This document shows positions 25,431-34,586 of a stretch of 64,000 bases of DNA, piece by piece. The stretch covers positions 124,001 to 188,000 of the forward strand of contig CAVRIA010000014.1 in assembly GCA_963721115.1 (NCBI GenBank), read 5' to 3'. The translations under genes and the position numbers were made by a program. Below the pieces are notes generated by a model that saw only the letters and a program-made list of their open reading frames with translations, was not told the DNA's origin and did not search any database. This DNA comes from CAVRIA01 sp963721115. Lineage in GTDB: Bacteria > Desulfobacterota > Binatia > HRBIN30 > CADEER01. The stretch's first letter is position 1. Every line of letters starts with the position of its first letter.

Positions 25431-28400
25431 CGTCCTTCTCGCCGGCTTGCGGCGTCTCGTCGGCTCCTTCGTCCCGCTGTCCCAGGAGAGAGATGCCGGG
25501 AGTATCGCGAAAGTCGTAATGGAACTTGATCTGGCCCCCGACCGCGCTCTGCTGGTCGACCGTCTCGCTCTCCCACAGGCCGAGGACCGAGATGCTCGGC
25601 GTCAGGCGGTACAGGAGCTCGACGTTCTGCCGGGCCTGGACGCCGAAGGTCGTCGCCACCGAAGCGGTCAGATCTTCGGTGAAGTCCTTGCCGATCTTGA
25701 TCTCGGGCTCGAACGCGCCGGTCTGCCGCGAGTAGGTCGGCTCGATCTCGATCCGATCGACGCCGAGCAGCTTCGCGGCCCCCTTCTCCACCTTCTCCGG
25801 ATAGCCGCCCGGCGCGATGACGAGCAGGTCGGCGAGCGACACCCCTCCCCCATCCTGCTGGAGCTGGGCCCCGGTCTTGCCGAAGGCGATCAGGCTGGCG
25901 ATGTCGTTCTGCGTCAGCGAGGGATCGTCCGACGACATGGTGACGTGCACATCGTCGGCCGGCCCCGTCACCTGCAGAGTGACGGTGTAGGTGGCGTCGC
26001 TCGTCGCGACCGAGGACTCCGCGACGATGTCGAGATAGGGAGTCAGGCCCAGGGCGCGCCGGAATTCGACGATGCCCGTGGTGACCTCGAAGGTGCGGCC
26101 GCGAAAGTAGATCTCGCCGGTGATCACCTGGATCTTTCCCGACAGGCGCGGACTCGAGGCGGTGCCCTTCACCTTCAGGTCCATCTCCGCCTCGATCTTC
26201 GCGAAGTTGTTGTCGATGTAGAGCTGATTGGGGGCGAAGACGTGCAGATCGAGGTGGATCGTCCGCCGCGACGGGCCGATGTCCGACGGGCCCGGGGCCT
26301 TGGCGAGCTCGCGCTTGAACGACGGCAGGAAGTCCGTGATTTCGATCCGTTTGTCGTACAGGGCGCGCAGGACCTCGACCTCACCGGAAACGGTGAGATC
26401 CGTCCAGGTGCCGGTGACGGCTCCGTGCCCCGACAGCTCGTGCTCCAGGGACGGGACCATGCCGGTGCTCATCTCCTTCACCTGCCAGGTGAGATCGGGT
26501 CCCTGCTGGAGGCCGATCGATCCGCCCACCTGGAACGTGCCGCCACCGATCCTGCCGCTCAGGTCGGCGATGCGGATCCTCGGTCCCTGCAGCTCGATCA
26601 GCCCGGAGGTGCGGGTGAGGCCGAACGGAAGGCCAACGTCCAGCGCCGCCTTCTGCAGGGAGAGCTGCCCGGAGAGCTCGAGGTGGCCGCTGGCGGGGCG
26701 CTTCGCATCGATCGCGAAATCGAACTGGCCGCGCGCCGATTGAACGGGGTCGCCGATGAGCTCGATCAGCTGCAGGCTTCCCTGGCCGCGCGCCGTGAGG
26801 TTCAGCGCCCCCTCGGCGGTCGCCGTCCCGCCGATGCTGATCTGCGTACCGTTGCCGGCAAGCTGGAAGGACTCGATGCTGAAAACCCCGTTCTTGCCGA
26901 GCACGCGAACCGGCTCCGTCGCCTTCACCTCGAAGGTTCCGCTCTGCACGGCCAGGCTCGGCACGACGAGGGTCGCGTCCATCCGCAGTGGATCACTCAG
27001 TGGACCCGACAGCTCGAGCGATCCCGACGTGGCCAGTCGCAGCGTCGGGTCGTCGCTGAGCAGCGGACCCAGCTCGGCGTCCGTCCAGGCCGCCTGCGCC
27101 CGCAGCCGCTTGCCGTCCTTACCGAGCTGGGCCTCGACGCGGACGGCTTCGTTCAACAGCGTTCCCTGCAGCCGCCAGATCCCTTGCGACGCCTCTGCCT
27201 CGAGGTCCATGATCCCCGAGCGGCCGCTCGTTCCAGGTCACGCTCTCGCCCGTCAGCCGCACCTGTCCGCTCAGCGCCGACGGCGGTCCCTGCAGCTCGC
27301 CTTTCACCTGCACGGTGCCGCTGACGCCGGCCTTGGTTGCGCCGGTCACGTGCTCGAGCGACCAGGGGCTGCTCTCGATTCTGGCGTCGACCCGCTCCGT
27401 TCCGGTTCCGGTGGCGTTCAACCGCATCACCTCCTCCTGGCGGTGCGTCAGCTCGACGCCGGCGGTCCACTGCGGCCAGGTGCCGCTCACGTCGACGCTG
27501 AGCTTCTGGAAGCGCTCGTGCGACAGGAAGAAACGCTCGATTTGCGCGTGCGCATTCAGGCGGACCGCGGACCAGGGTCCGCTGCCGGCGGCCGAAGCGG
27601 ACAGGGTGCCTCCCGACAGGGGCAGCTTCTGCCCGGCCGCACTGCTGGCGATGGCCGTCAGGGTGTCGACACTCATGTCGTGCGCCTCGACCTTCCAGGA
27701 ATTGCTCTCGCCCGGCTCGATCCCGATCGTGCCGCTGGCGGTGACGACGCCACCGTCCAGGGCGAGCGTCAGGGAGGGAATCTGGACCCGCTTCGCGTTG
27801 GCGTCGAAGCGACCCTCGATGCGCTGGAATTTCGCCCCCAGGGCCGCCACGTCGCGGCCGTCGACGTCGCCCGTCACCTCGGGATGATCGAGCGTCCCCG
27901 CCAGCCGCACGTTGCCGACCAGGTTGCCGCTGACGTTTGGCAGCTTCTGGGTGCCGGCCAGCGCCTGCAGGGCGGTCGTGTCGCCGAGGCGCACCTCCAG
28001 CTTCCATCGAGCTCGTTCTGCGTCCCGACCGAGACGGTGCCGGAGACCGAGTTGGCCGATCCCTGGCTGACGTCGAGCCGTGCGCGGCCGCCGCCTGCTG
28101 CGTAGCTCCCGCTCACCTTCCATTCGACCGTGGCGGCGCGCTGCCCCGGAGCGAACACGCCGTCCCCCGAACCCTCGACCGACAGCGGGCTCAGCGTCCC
28201 GGACAGCTTCGTGCTGCCGGTGGCCGCGAACGGCGGAATCGACGTCAACCCCGCGGCGACAGCAGCGATCTCGTCGGCTTTCAGGTCGGTCCAATCGAGC
28301 TGCGCCTCGAACGGCGCCTTCCCGGACAGGGTGAGCGTTCCGTCCAACGTCGCCTTTCCACCGAACCCCTGGACCGAGACCGACTGTACGTCGATGGTAT

Positions 28401-29304
28401 CCCCTCGGCGCGCGAGCTGCGCGCTGACGTCGCCGATCTGCCGATCCCCCAGGGCGAGCTGCGTGGCCTGCAGCGAGCCTTCGACCTCGGGGTTCTGCAA
28501 GGGCCCAGTCAGGGTCGCGTCGAGCCGGACGTCGCCGGCCAACCCCGCCACGCCGGGATCGAGAGCGGCGAAGGGGGCGAGATGGATTTCTCCTTGCAGC
28601 GAGTGGCGCAGCGGCCGCCGGCTCTCGGCCCGCAGGGTGAGGGAGACGGCATCGCCGCGCAGGCTCAGCCGATCGACGGCGAAGCCCTGCTCGGTCTGGC
28701 TCGCCTGCAGGCTCACGACGTCGAGGGAGATGTCGCCGCCGGCGCGCTGCAGATCCGCATGATCGATCTTCAGCCGCGCCGCCAGCCGGTGCGATTCGCC
28801 GTCGACCTCGATGCCCCCGGTCAACCGCCCGACCTTCACCTCCGCCGGCTGCTCGCCGCTGGGAATCCGCACGCGGGCGTTCTCGACGTCGATGCCCTGC
28901 AGGCGAAAGGCGGGGAGTCGCATCGGGCCCTCCGGCGCCGTCTCGGACTCGGTCTCCCCACCGGGGAGCTTGCCGACGTCGACGAACAGATCGCGTGCCT
29001 GCAGCACGCCGACCGGCCGCAGCTGGCGCAGGCTGAGCACCGGCAGGAGGCCGACGCTCGCCTCGCCGAGGTGAAGAACGTCGCCGTCAACCCCGATGTC
29101 CAGCCCCTTCAGATCCATTCGTGGCGGCAGCGGCCAGATCTTCAGGTCGCGCAGCTGCACCGGCACCCCGAGGGCGCTCTCGATCTGCTCCCGCAGCAGC
29201 CCGCGCGCCCACGCCGTGATCCGGCCGCCGAAGAGGAGCCACGCCAGAGCAAGCGCGGCCAGTAGGCCGAGCACAACGATCACGAGCCGTTTGAGCCACT
29301 TCAT
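25420..29304 (-). CDS. tamB: TamB/DUF490 translocation and assembly module protein (two frameshifts)
   Basis: An N-terminal anchor (VIVVLGLLAALALAWLLFGG) and AsmA-like start (LLREQIESALGVPVQLRDLK) lead into about 1,200 residues of beta-taco repeats (for example GGKATLDGTLTLSG, RLAGTLDHPEVTGDVDG, RLSGKIQVITGEIYFRGR). The end carries the DUF490 domain with SLIAFGKTG and LDIVAESSVATSDATY. Two breaks occur: near 28,005 (one base must be added) and near 27,215 (one G removed). TamB spans the periplasm and works with TamA in outer-membrane protein insertion or lipid transport. Confidence 0.88.
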
Positions 29305-29499
29305 ACGTGCGTCGAATGGCCCACCGCTCGCGGCGAAGCCTCCTGGGAGATCCAACTGGACAGCGTTTCAGAATACCAAGAGATACGCCCGGGAAAAGAG
29401 CATCGCCGTCCGGCGCGTCCGAATTCCCCCCGCCGCGCGACACCGGGCACGACCTTGACCCCGTGAAGAGGACGCAATAAGTGCGACAGCGAGGACGTT

Positions 29500-30618
29500 G
29501 TGAACGAGCAGGCCGGAGCTGTGCGGGAGAAACGGGATCCCGCTTCGTACGTACCCGTGCGCCCTCGCTGGATCGGTGGGGCCCTCCTGCTGGGTCTCCT
29601 CGCGTTCGGCGCGATGTTCTTCTTCGCCGACGCGCGCAAGCTCTGGCAGACGCTGTCCGACGCCGACTTCCGGATGCTCCCCCTGCCGATCCTGTGCGTC
29701 ATCGCCAGCTATCTGACCATGGCGCGCTCCTATCAGGGCATCAGCCGTGCCGCCGGGCACGACGTGCCGATGCGCGAGATGCTCAAGATCACCTTCGTTG
29801 CCAACTCGCTCAACTACATCGTCGCTACCGGCGGCCTGTCGGGCTTCGCGGCGCGCATGTACTTCTTCACCCGCCTCTCGATCCCGTCGGGGACTGCGGT
29901 GATCATCTCCCTCGCCCAGACGTTCATGACCAACGTCACCCTGCTCTTCTTCGTCATCACCGGCTTCGGCTACCTCTTCAACAGCCACACCCTGCAGGGG
30001 CCGGCTCTGGTGGTAACTGCGCTCCTGCTCACCCTCTCCGTCACCGCGGCCGTCGTCGCCAGCCTGCTCTTGCTCCACCCGCGGCTGCGGCGCCGCACCC
30101 TCTTCGTCCTCGCCCAGGCGACCTACTGGGTCATGCGCCGCGTCCTGCCGCACCGCGCGCCGGCGCGGACGCACATCTGGCGCTACCAGTTCAACCTCAA
30201 TCGCGGCATCGCCTTCCTGCTGTCGCGCAAGCGGCAGATGGTGGCCCCCCTGGCGTACATCATCCTCGACTGGATGTTCACCCTGCTGATCCTGCACACT
30301 TCCTTCCTCGCCGTGCGCTATCCGATCCGGCTGAGCTTCGTGATCGTCGGCTTCGCCGTCGGAATCGTCCTCTCCCTCGTCTCGCTCATTCCGGGCGGTC
30401 TCGGCGTCATGGAAGGTTCGATGGCCGCCATCTTCGCGAGCCTCGGCGTGCCGTTCGAGACCGCCGTCGTGGCGGTTCTCCTCTTTCGCGCCATCTACTA
30501 CCTGCTGCCGCTGCTCTTCAGCCTGTTCTTCCTGCACGGCATGTTCGTGCAGGGCTCGCACGTCGGCGAGTTGGCGGCCACCGATCCGCCGGCGGAAGGG
30601 GGCGCACCGAGGCGCTGA
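29500..30618 (+). CDS. Membrane flippase-like protein, LPG synthase TM domain (UPF0104)
   Basis: 372 residues with about eight membrane helices and the PF03706 signature SLIPGGLGVMEGSMAAIF near residue 303, plus TGGLSGFAARMYFF around residue 120. This is the membrane part of MprF-type and AglD-type proteins without a synthase domain, generally linked to lipid or glycolipid handling. The start is GTG 29500. It is divergent from tamB and followed by a CDP-alcohol phosphatidyltransferase, which supports a lipid role. Confidence 0.8.
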   Translation: MNEQAGAVREKRDPASYVPVRPRWIGGALLLGLLAFGAMFFFADARKLWQTLSDADFRMLPLPILCVIASYLTMARSYQGISRAAGHDVPMREMLKITFVANSLNYIVATGGLSGFAARMYFFTRLSIPSGTAVIISLAQTFMTNVTLLFFVITGFGYLFNSHTLQGPALVVTALLLTLSVTAAVVASLLLLHPRLRRRTLFVLAQATYWVMRRVLPHRAPARTHIWRYQFNLNRGIAFLLSRKRQMVAPLAYIILDWMFTLLILHTSFLAVRYPIRLSFVIVGFAVGIVLSLVSLIPGGLGVMEGSMAAIFASLGVPFETAVVAVLLFRAIYYLLPLLFSLFFLHGMFVQGSHVGELAATDPPAEGGAPRR

Positions 30619-30652
30619 CGCTCGCGCCGGGCGAGCGCCTCCTGCTGGTATT

Positions 30653-31255
30653 GTGCGAGCGACCTGCCTTAGAATCAGGCGCGTGCCAGCGGGCGATCTG
30701 AGTCGGCACGGCGCCAACGCGGTCACCGCTTCCCGACTCCTCCTCACGCCACTCTTTCTCTTTTCGGTGCGGCGAGCGCACCAGGGAGGAAGTGCGCTGC
30801 CGGCGTGCGCGCTGTACGCGCTCATCGCGGCGAGCGACTTCGCCGACGGGAGACTGGCGCGGCGCTGGGACAGCGAGAGCCGCACCGGCCGCCTGCTGGA
30901 TCACGGCGCCGACATCGCGTTCCTGCTCGGCGCGTTGTCGCTGTATGCCTGGCTCGGCGTGGCGCCGTGGTGGGTGCCGGCGGCCATCGGCGCCTCATTC
31001 TCGTTCTACGTCTTCGACTCGTGGGGTCGCGCCGACGGCGCCCCTCTCCGACTGATCGGGAGCCGCGTCGGGCACGCCGGGGGCGTCCTCAACTGGATCC
31101 TCGTCGGCGTGTTGGTCGGCAACGAAACCGCGAGACTGGCGCTGCTCCCCGGCGCGGCGATCCACGCCTTCTTCTGGCTCGTACCGCTGTACTCCGGGGC
31201 CTCCGTTCTCGCCCGCCTGTACGGCCGCCGGCGGACGCTGTCCTCGGCGGCTTAG
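30653..31255 (+). CDS. CDP-alcohol phosphatidyltransferase family protein
   Basis: 200 residues with the complete catalytic motif DFADGRLARRWDSES...GRLLDHGAD, matching DxxDGxxAR...GxxxDxxxD, and several membrane helices (AFLLGALSLYAWLGV, VLNWILVGVLVG). Such enzymes join a CDP-lipid to an alcohol. The particular product (phosphatidylglycerophosphate, cardiolipin-like or other) cannot be told. Start GTG 30653; an internal GTG at 30683 is also possible. Confidence 0.83.
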   Translation: MRATCLRIRRVPAGDLSRHGANAVTASRLLLTPLFLFSVRRAHQGGSALPACALYALIAASDFADGRLARRWDSESRTGRLLDHGADIAFLLGALSLYAWLGVAPWWVPAAIGASFSFYVFDSWGRADGAPLRLIGSRVGHAGGVLNWILVGVLVGNETARLALLPGAAIHAFFWLVPLYSGASVLARLYGRRRTLSSAA

Positions 31256-31256
31256 C

Positions 31257-31718
31257 TCAGCGCTCTTTGGCGAGAGCCGCGCGCGTCTCGCTCACGTCGC
31301 GCTGCAGTTCCGCGTACTGCACCGGAAGGCGGCCGAGGACCGCCTTCCAGCGCTGTTCGTCAGTGCGCGCCGCGTCGATCTCCTTCGCCAGACGTTCGTA
31401 CGCATCGAGCAGGACGACGAACGAGGTATAGGAGGGCCGGCTCGAGTAGGCTCCGTATTGATACGCGAACTGGCGCGCCCGCTGCAGCGGATACGTCATC
31501 TCGGTGATGTCGGCCGGGATCGGCCGGTGGCCGATCTCGGCATTGCCGACGATCTTGTCCGCCTCGCTCGAGAGCACGTCGACGTGCACCGACATGATCT
31601 CCTCGTAGCTGCGCCACGGGCACGCCGAGACGGCGAGCAGAAGCGCCGATAGGAGAAGCGCATCTCTCGCGGCGCGTCTCCCGTGCAGACGGCGCGGACG
31701 TCCCGAATTCGATCGCAT
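31257..31718 (-). CDS. Putative lipoprotein of unknown function
   Basis: 153 residues. A basic N-terminus (RRLHGRRAARD) and hydrophobic run end in the lipobox LAVSAC, so Lgt would modify Cys33. The mature part is helical and charged (RARQFAYQYGAYSS, LLDAYERLAKEIDAARTDEQRW). No family is recognised. It converges with the CDP-alcohol transferase gene with only one base between stops. Confidence 0.6.
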   Translation of the reverse strand: MRSNSGRPRRLHGRRAARDALLLSALLLAVSACPWRSYEEIMSVHVDVLSSEADKIVGNAEIGHRPIPADITEMTYPLQRARQFAYQYGAYSSRPSYTSFVVLLDAYERLAKEIDAARTDEQRWKAVLGRLPVQYAELQRDVSETRAALAKER

Positions 31719-31841
31719 GCGCCCGGAACCATAGCGAGGGCAACCCGGCGGGGCCAGCGTTCACCGCCGGCCGCCGCACCGCCCGGTCGAGTCTGGTCGA
31801 GCCATTCCCTCCCGCGCCCGCTTCGGCTACATTGCTCGCGC

Positions 31842-32219
31842 ATGCGTGGCCTCCTCTACCGCTGGATCCTGAATGCGCTCGCCCTTTGGCTCACCAGCGC
31901 GGTTCTCTCGGGCATCCAGGTCGACGGCGTCGGCTCGTTGCTGATCGCGGCCCTGGTGCTCGGCATCCTCAACGCCCTGCTGCGGCCGCTCCTCCTCATC
32001 GCGACGTTCCCGATCACCCTCGTCACCGTCGGTCTCTTCGTCTTCGTGATCAACGGCTTCATGCTCTGGGTGACGGCATCCGTGGTCAGCGGCTTCCACG
32101 TGCGCGGCTTCTTCTCGGCGGTCGTCGGAGCCCTGCTGCTGAGCTTCTTCAGCTTCGTCCTCAACCTGTTCATCAGCGACCGCGGCCGCATCGAGTACGT
32201 CTACGTCGAGGGCCACTGA
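31842..32219 (+). CDS. Phage-holin-4_2-like small membrane protein (PF04020)
   Basis: 125 residues with four predicted membrane helices. The pattern LLYRWILNALALWLTSAVL, GILNALLRPLLLIATFPIT, LFVFVINGFMLWVTASVV and FFSAVVGALLLSFFSFVLN is that of the widespread PF04020 family, named after a phage holin but mostly chromosomal and of unclear function. There is no phage context here. It ends a few bases before the structured region at 32221. Confidence 0.82.
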   Translation: MRGLLYRWILNALALWLTSAVLSGIQVDGVGSLLIAALVLGILNALLRPLLLIATFPITLVTVGLFVFVINGFMLWVTASVVSGFHVRGFFSAVVGALLLSFFSFVLNLFISDRGRIEYVYVEGH

Positions 32220-32220
32220 G

Positions 32221-32506
32221 CCCGCCGCAGAAGGCGGATCCGCGCCGCCTGTCTTTCAGCGAACGGCTAGGTGACTCCGGCGGCTGCTGCGGCGCTGCCG
32301 CCCCGCGGGTGACGCGCGGGAGCCGCCGGGGCCGATGGTGCCTGGGTCCGCAGGCGAAATCACCTCATGCGGCGCGCGGTGCGCGCCCGATCTCCCCGAG
32401 CGGCTCTCGCCGCGCGTTGACCTCGCCCGCAGCTCGCCGTTCGGCGCGCCGCGGCCACGCGGGAGAGGGACTCCGTCCCGGCTCGATCTTCAATCGGTGA
32501 ACGGGC
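32221..32506 (-). ncRNA. Candidate structured non-coding RNA
   Basis: On the minus strand this 286-nt stretch contains several perfect local hairpins: GCCTG/CAGGC (32340-32355), GGCGCGC/GCGCGCC with a 3-base loop (32371-32387), GCGGC-GAGA-GCCGC with a GNRA loop (32400-32413), CCCGCG/CGCGGG (32302-32320) and GGGAC-GGA-GTCCC (32467-32479). It encodes no plausible protein and follows a micro-ORF with a very strong ribosome site. I cannot match it to a named RNA family by eye. The rest of the 555-base gap, 32581-32774, shows nothing. Confidence 0.45.
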
Positions 32507-32551
32507 CTACGGGGCCACCACCTCACAGATCACCGCTGAGTCTATCTTCAC
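32507..32551 (-). CDS. 14-codon micro-ORF with extended Shine-Dalgarno
   Basis: GTG at 32551-32549 opens a frame reading MKIDSAVICEVVAP and stops with TAG at 32507. AAAGGAGG lies seven bases upstream, within AGAAAGGAGGTGGTCCA (32568-32552), which matches the complement of the typical 16S 3' end over 17 bases with one position forming G-U. Such a site makes translation, or binding to the ribosome, likely. It may be a leader peptide of the RNA that follows. Confidence 0.4.
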   Translation of the reverse strand: MKIDSAVICEVVAP

Positions 32552-32774
32552 TGGACCACCTCCTTTCTCGGCGCCGCCGAACATGGCGCGGGTCCCATCC
32601 CGCCCGCGGGAATCGGAGACCGCCGATTGTCTCCGCCCCGGCCGGCCCATCGCCCCCGCCCACCATGAACGGGCGCGACCGAGAAGCCTGTGTGCGCTCG
32701 GGCCGACATCTCTTTTTCCCGATTACTCCCGAGCTCTCGTTTCGTCCACCACTTTTTTTGGGTATGGTCGCGGC

Positions 32775-33287
32775 ATGAGCGACTCGCCGCTCGAGCTCGA
32801 CGAGCTTCCCTACCTGGTCGGAAGGGCCTGGACCTTCGGGGACGAGATCGGCGCCGATCAGATCCTGCCGCGCGAGCATCGAGACCAGGACCTGGCCCTG
32901 GGAACCTTCGCCATGCGCGGCGCGGATCCGGTCTTCGCGCGCCGCATCAGCCGCGGCGACATCGTCGTCGCCGGACGTGACTTCGGCATCGGCTCGACAG
33001 GGCGGGCGCCGGCACGAGCGCTCAAGCTGGCGGGCATCGCCTGCGTCATTTGCCGTTCCTTCGACGGGGCGTTCTTCGAAGCCGCCATCCACGTCGGCCT
33101 GCCGGCGCTCAAGGTCGAAGAGACCGCGGCCATCAAGACCGGCGACCGGTTGCGCGTCGACGTCGAGGGACACAAGGTGGTCAACCTGAGCTCGGGTGAC
33201 CGCTACGTGATCCGCAACGTCTACGGCGAGCATCTCGATATTCTTCGCGCCGGCGGGTTTGCCGAGTACGTGGCGGCCCGGTCATGA
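32775..33287 (+). CDS. Divergent LeuD-like (aconitase swivel domain) protein
   Basis: 170 residues of the small-subunit aconitase family: WTFGDEIGADQILP, GTFAMRGADPVFARR, VVAGRDFGIGSTGRAPARAL, and VICRSFDGAFFEAAIHVGLPAL. The canonical GSSREHA loop, which supplies substrate-binding Ser and Arg, is here GSTGRAPAR, and TDQI is ADQI. So it keeps the swivel fold but has lost standard LeuD residues. No LeuC-like large subunit is adjacent. A different hydro-lyase or a non-catalytic role is possible. Confidence 0.7.
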   Translation: MSDSPLELDELPYLVGRAWTFGDEIGADQILPREHRDQDLALGTFAMRGADPVFARRISRGDIVVAGRDFGIGSTGRAPARALKLAGIACVICRSFDGAFFEAAIHVGLPALKVEETAAIKTGDRLRVDVEGHKVVNLSSGDRYVIRNVYGEHLDILRAGGFAEYVAARS

Positions 33288-33309
33288 TCGGCGCCACCTC
33301 CTCCCGCAC

Positions 33310-34443
33310 GTGGACGTGACGCGCATCGACCCGTGGAGCGCGGCGCTGCTCTACCCCGTGCTCCGCCCGCTGCTGTTCCAGCTGCCGGCGGAGTCCGCCC
33401 ATCGCGCCGGCTTCGCGGCGCTCCGCCTCCTGGAGGACCTTTTCGAGCGCTTCGGCGGCGGCACCGCCGAAGCGGACCCCATCCTGGCGCAGGACCTCTG
33501 GGGATTGCATTTCCCCGGCCCGCTCGGCCTGGCGGCGGGCTTCGACAAGAACGCCGAGCTGCCGCACGTCTGGGCGGCCTTGGGCTTCGGCTTCGCCGAG
33601 CTGGGGACGATCACGGCGCACCCGCAGGCGGGAAATCCGCGCCCGCGCCTCTTCCGACTGCCGGCCGACCGCGCCCTGATCAACCGCCTCGGTTTCAACA
33701 ATCGCGGCGCCGCCGCCGTCGCCGGCTCTCTCGCCGCCCGGCTGCACCGCCGGCGGCCGCCAATTCCCCTCGGAATCAACCTCGGTAAATCGCGCGACAC
33801 GCCGCTCGATGCGGCGGCCGACGACTATCTGCAGAGCTTTCGCGCCCTCGCCCCGCTGGCGGACTACGTCGCGATCAACGTCAGCTCCCCCAACACGCCC
33901 GGACTGCGCGACCTGCAGTCGGCGGCCCAGCTCGAGCCGCTATTGGCGGCGCTGCAGAAGGAGAACCGCGCGCAGGCGCGCCGCGAGGGACGCGCGCCGC
34001 GCCCGCTTCTGGTCAAGGTGGCGCCCGACCTCGGCGACGAGGAACTCAGCGACGTCGCCGCAGTGGCCATGCGGGCGCATGTCGCCGGTCTCATCGCCAC
34101 CAACACCACCATCGAACGCCCGGCACTGAGGTCGCCGCGGCACTTGGTGGAGGAGGCGGGCGGCCTGAGCGGAGCGCCGCTGCGCGACCGCGCCACCGCC
34201 GTCATCCGCACTCTCCATCGCCACGCCCGCGGGCGGCTGCCGATCGTCGGCGTCGGCGGCATCTTCGACGCCGAGGACGCTTACGCGAAGATTCGCGCCG
34301 GGGCTTCGCTGCTGCAGGCGTACACGGCCTTCGTCTACCAGGGGCCCGGCTTCGCGCCGCTTCTGTCGCGGCGGCTGCGCGAGCTGCTGCGGCGCGACGG
34401 TTTCGAGCGCATCGGCGACGCGGTGGGAGCCGACGTCTCCTGA
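33310..34443 (+). CDS. pyrD: Dihydroorotate dehydrogenase (quinone), class 2
   Basis: About 377 residues from a GTG near 33310; no clear ribosome site fixes the start. The N-terminal membrane-binding helices (ALLYPVLRPLLFQLPAE) mark class 2. FMN and substrate motifs are GLAAGFDKNAELP, FAELGTITAHPQAGNPRPRL, INRLGFNN, NVSSPNTPGLRDLQ with the catalytic Ser, LLVKVAPDLGDEEL, and IVGVGGIFDAEDAYAKIRAG. It oxidises dihydroorotate at the inner membrane and passes electrons to quinone. Confidence 0.93.
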   Translation: MDVTRIDPWSAALLYPVLRPLLFQLPAESAHRAGFAALRLLEDLFERFGGGTAEADPILAQDLWGLHFPGPLGLAAGFDKNAELPHVWAALGFGFAELGTITAHPQAGNPRPRLFRLPADRALINRLGFNNRGAAAVAGSLAARLHRRRPPIPLGINLGKSRDTPLDAAADDYLQSFRALAPLADYVAINVSSPNTPGLRDLQSAAQLEPLLAALQKENRAQARREGRAPRPLLVKVAPDLGDEELSDVAAVAMRAHVAGLIATNTTIERPALRSPRHLVEEAGGLSGAPLRDRATAVIRTLHRHARGRLPIVGVGGIFDAEDAYAKIRAGASLLQAYTAFVYQGPGFAPLLSRRLRELLRRDGFERIGDAVGADVS

Positions 34444-34586
34444 AGGCGGCGCGCGATCGGCGAGCGCGCCGGGAAGCTCCGTCGTGTTCCAGCCTTGATC
34501 CGATGCCCGCCGAGTCGTACGCTCGGGTCGGTCGTCGCCCAGGCGATCGCGCATCGACGTAGCCCAGCACTCGCGAGGAGCGATTC

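Noticed and set aside
31842..32219. Phage remnant suggested by the holin-like gene
   Set aside because: PF04020 proteins are mostly chromosomal, and no lysis, capsid or integrase gene is nearby.
34444..34586. Possible TPP riboswitch before thiC
   Set aside because: I looked for the CTGAGA and ACCTGAT-type core segments and did not find them in the leader.
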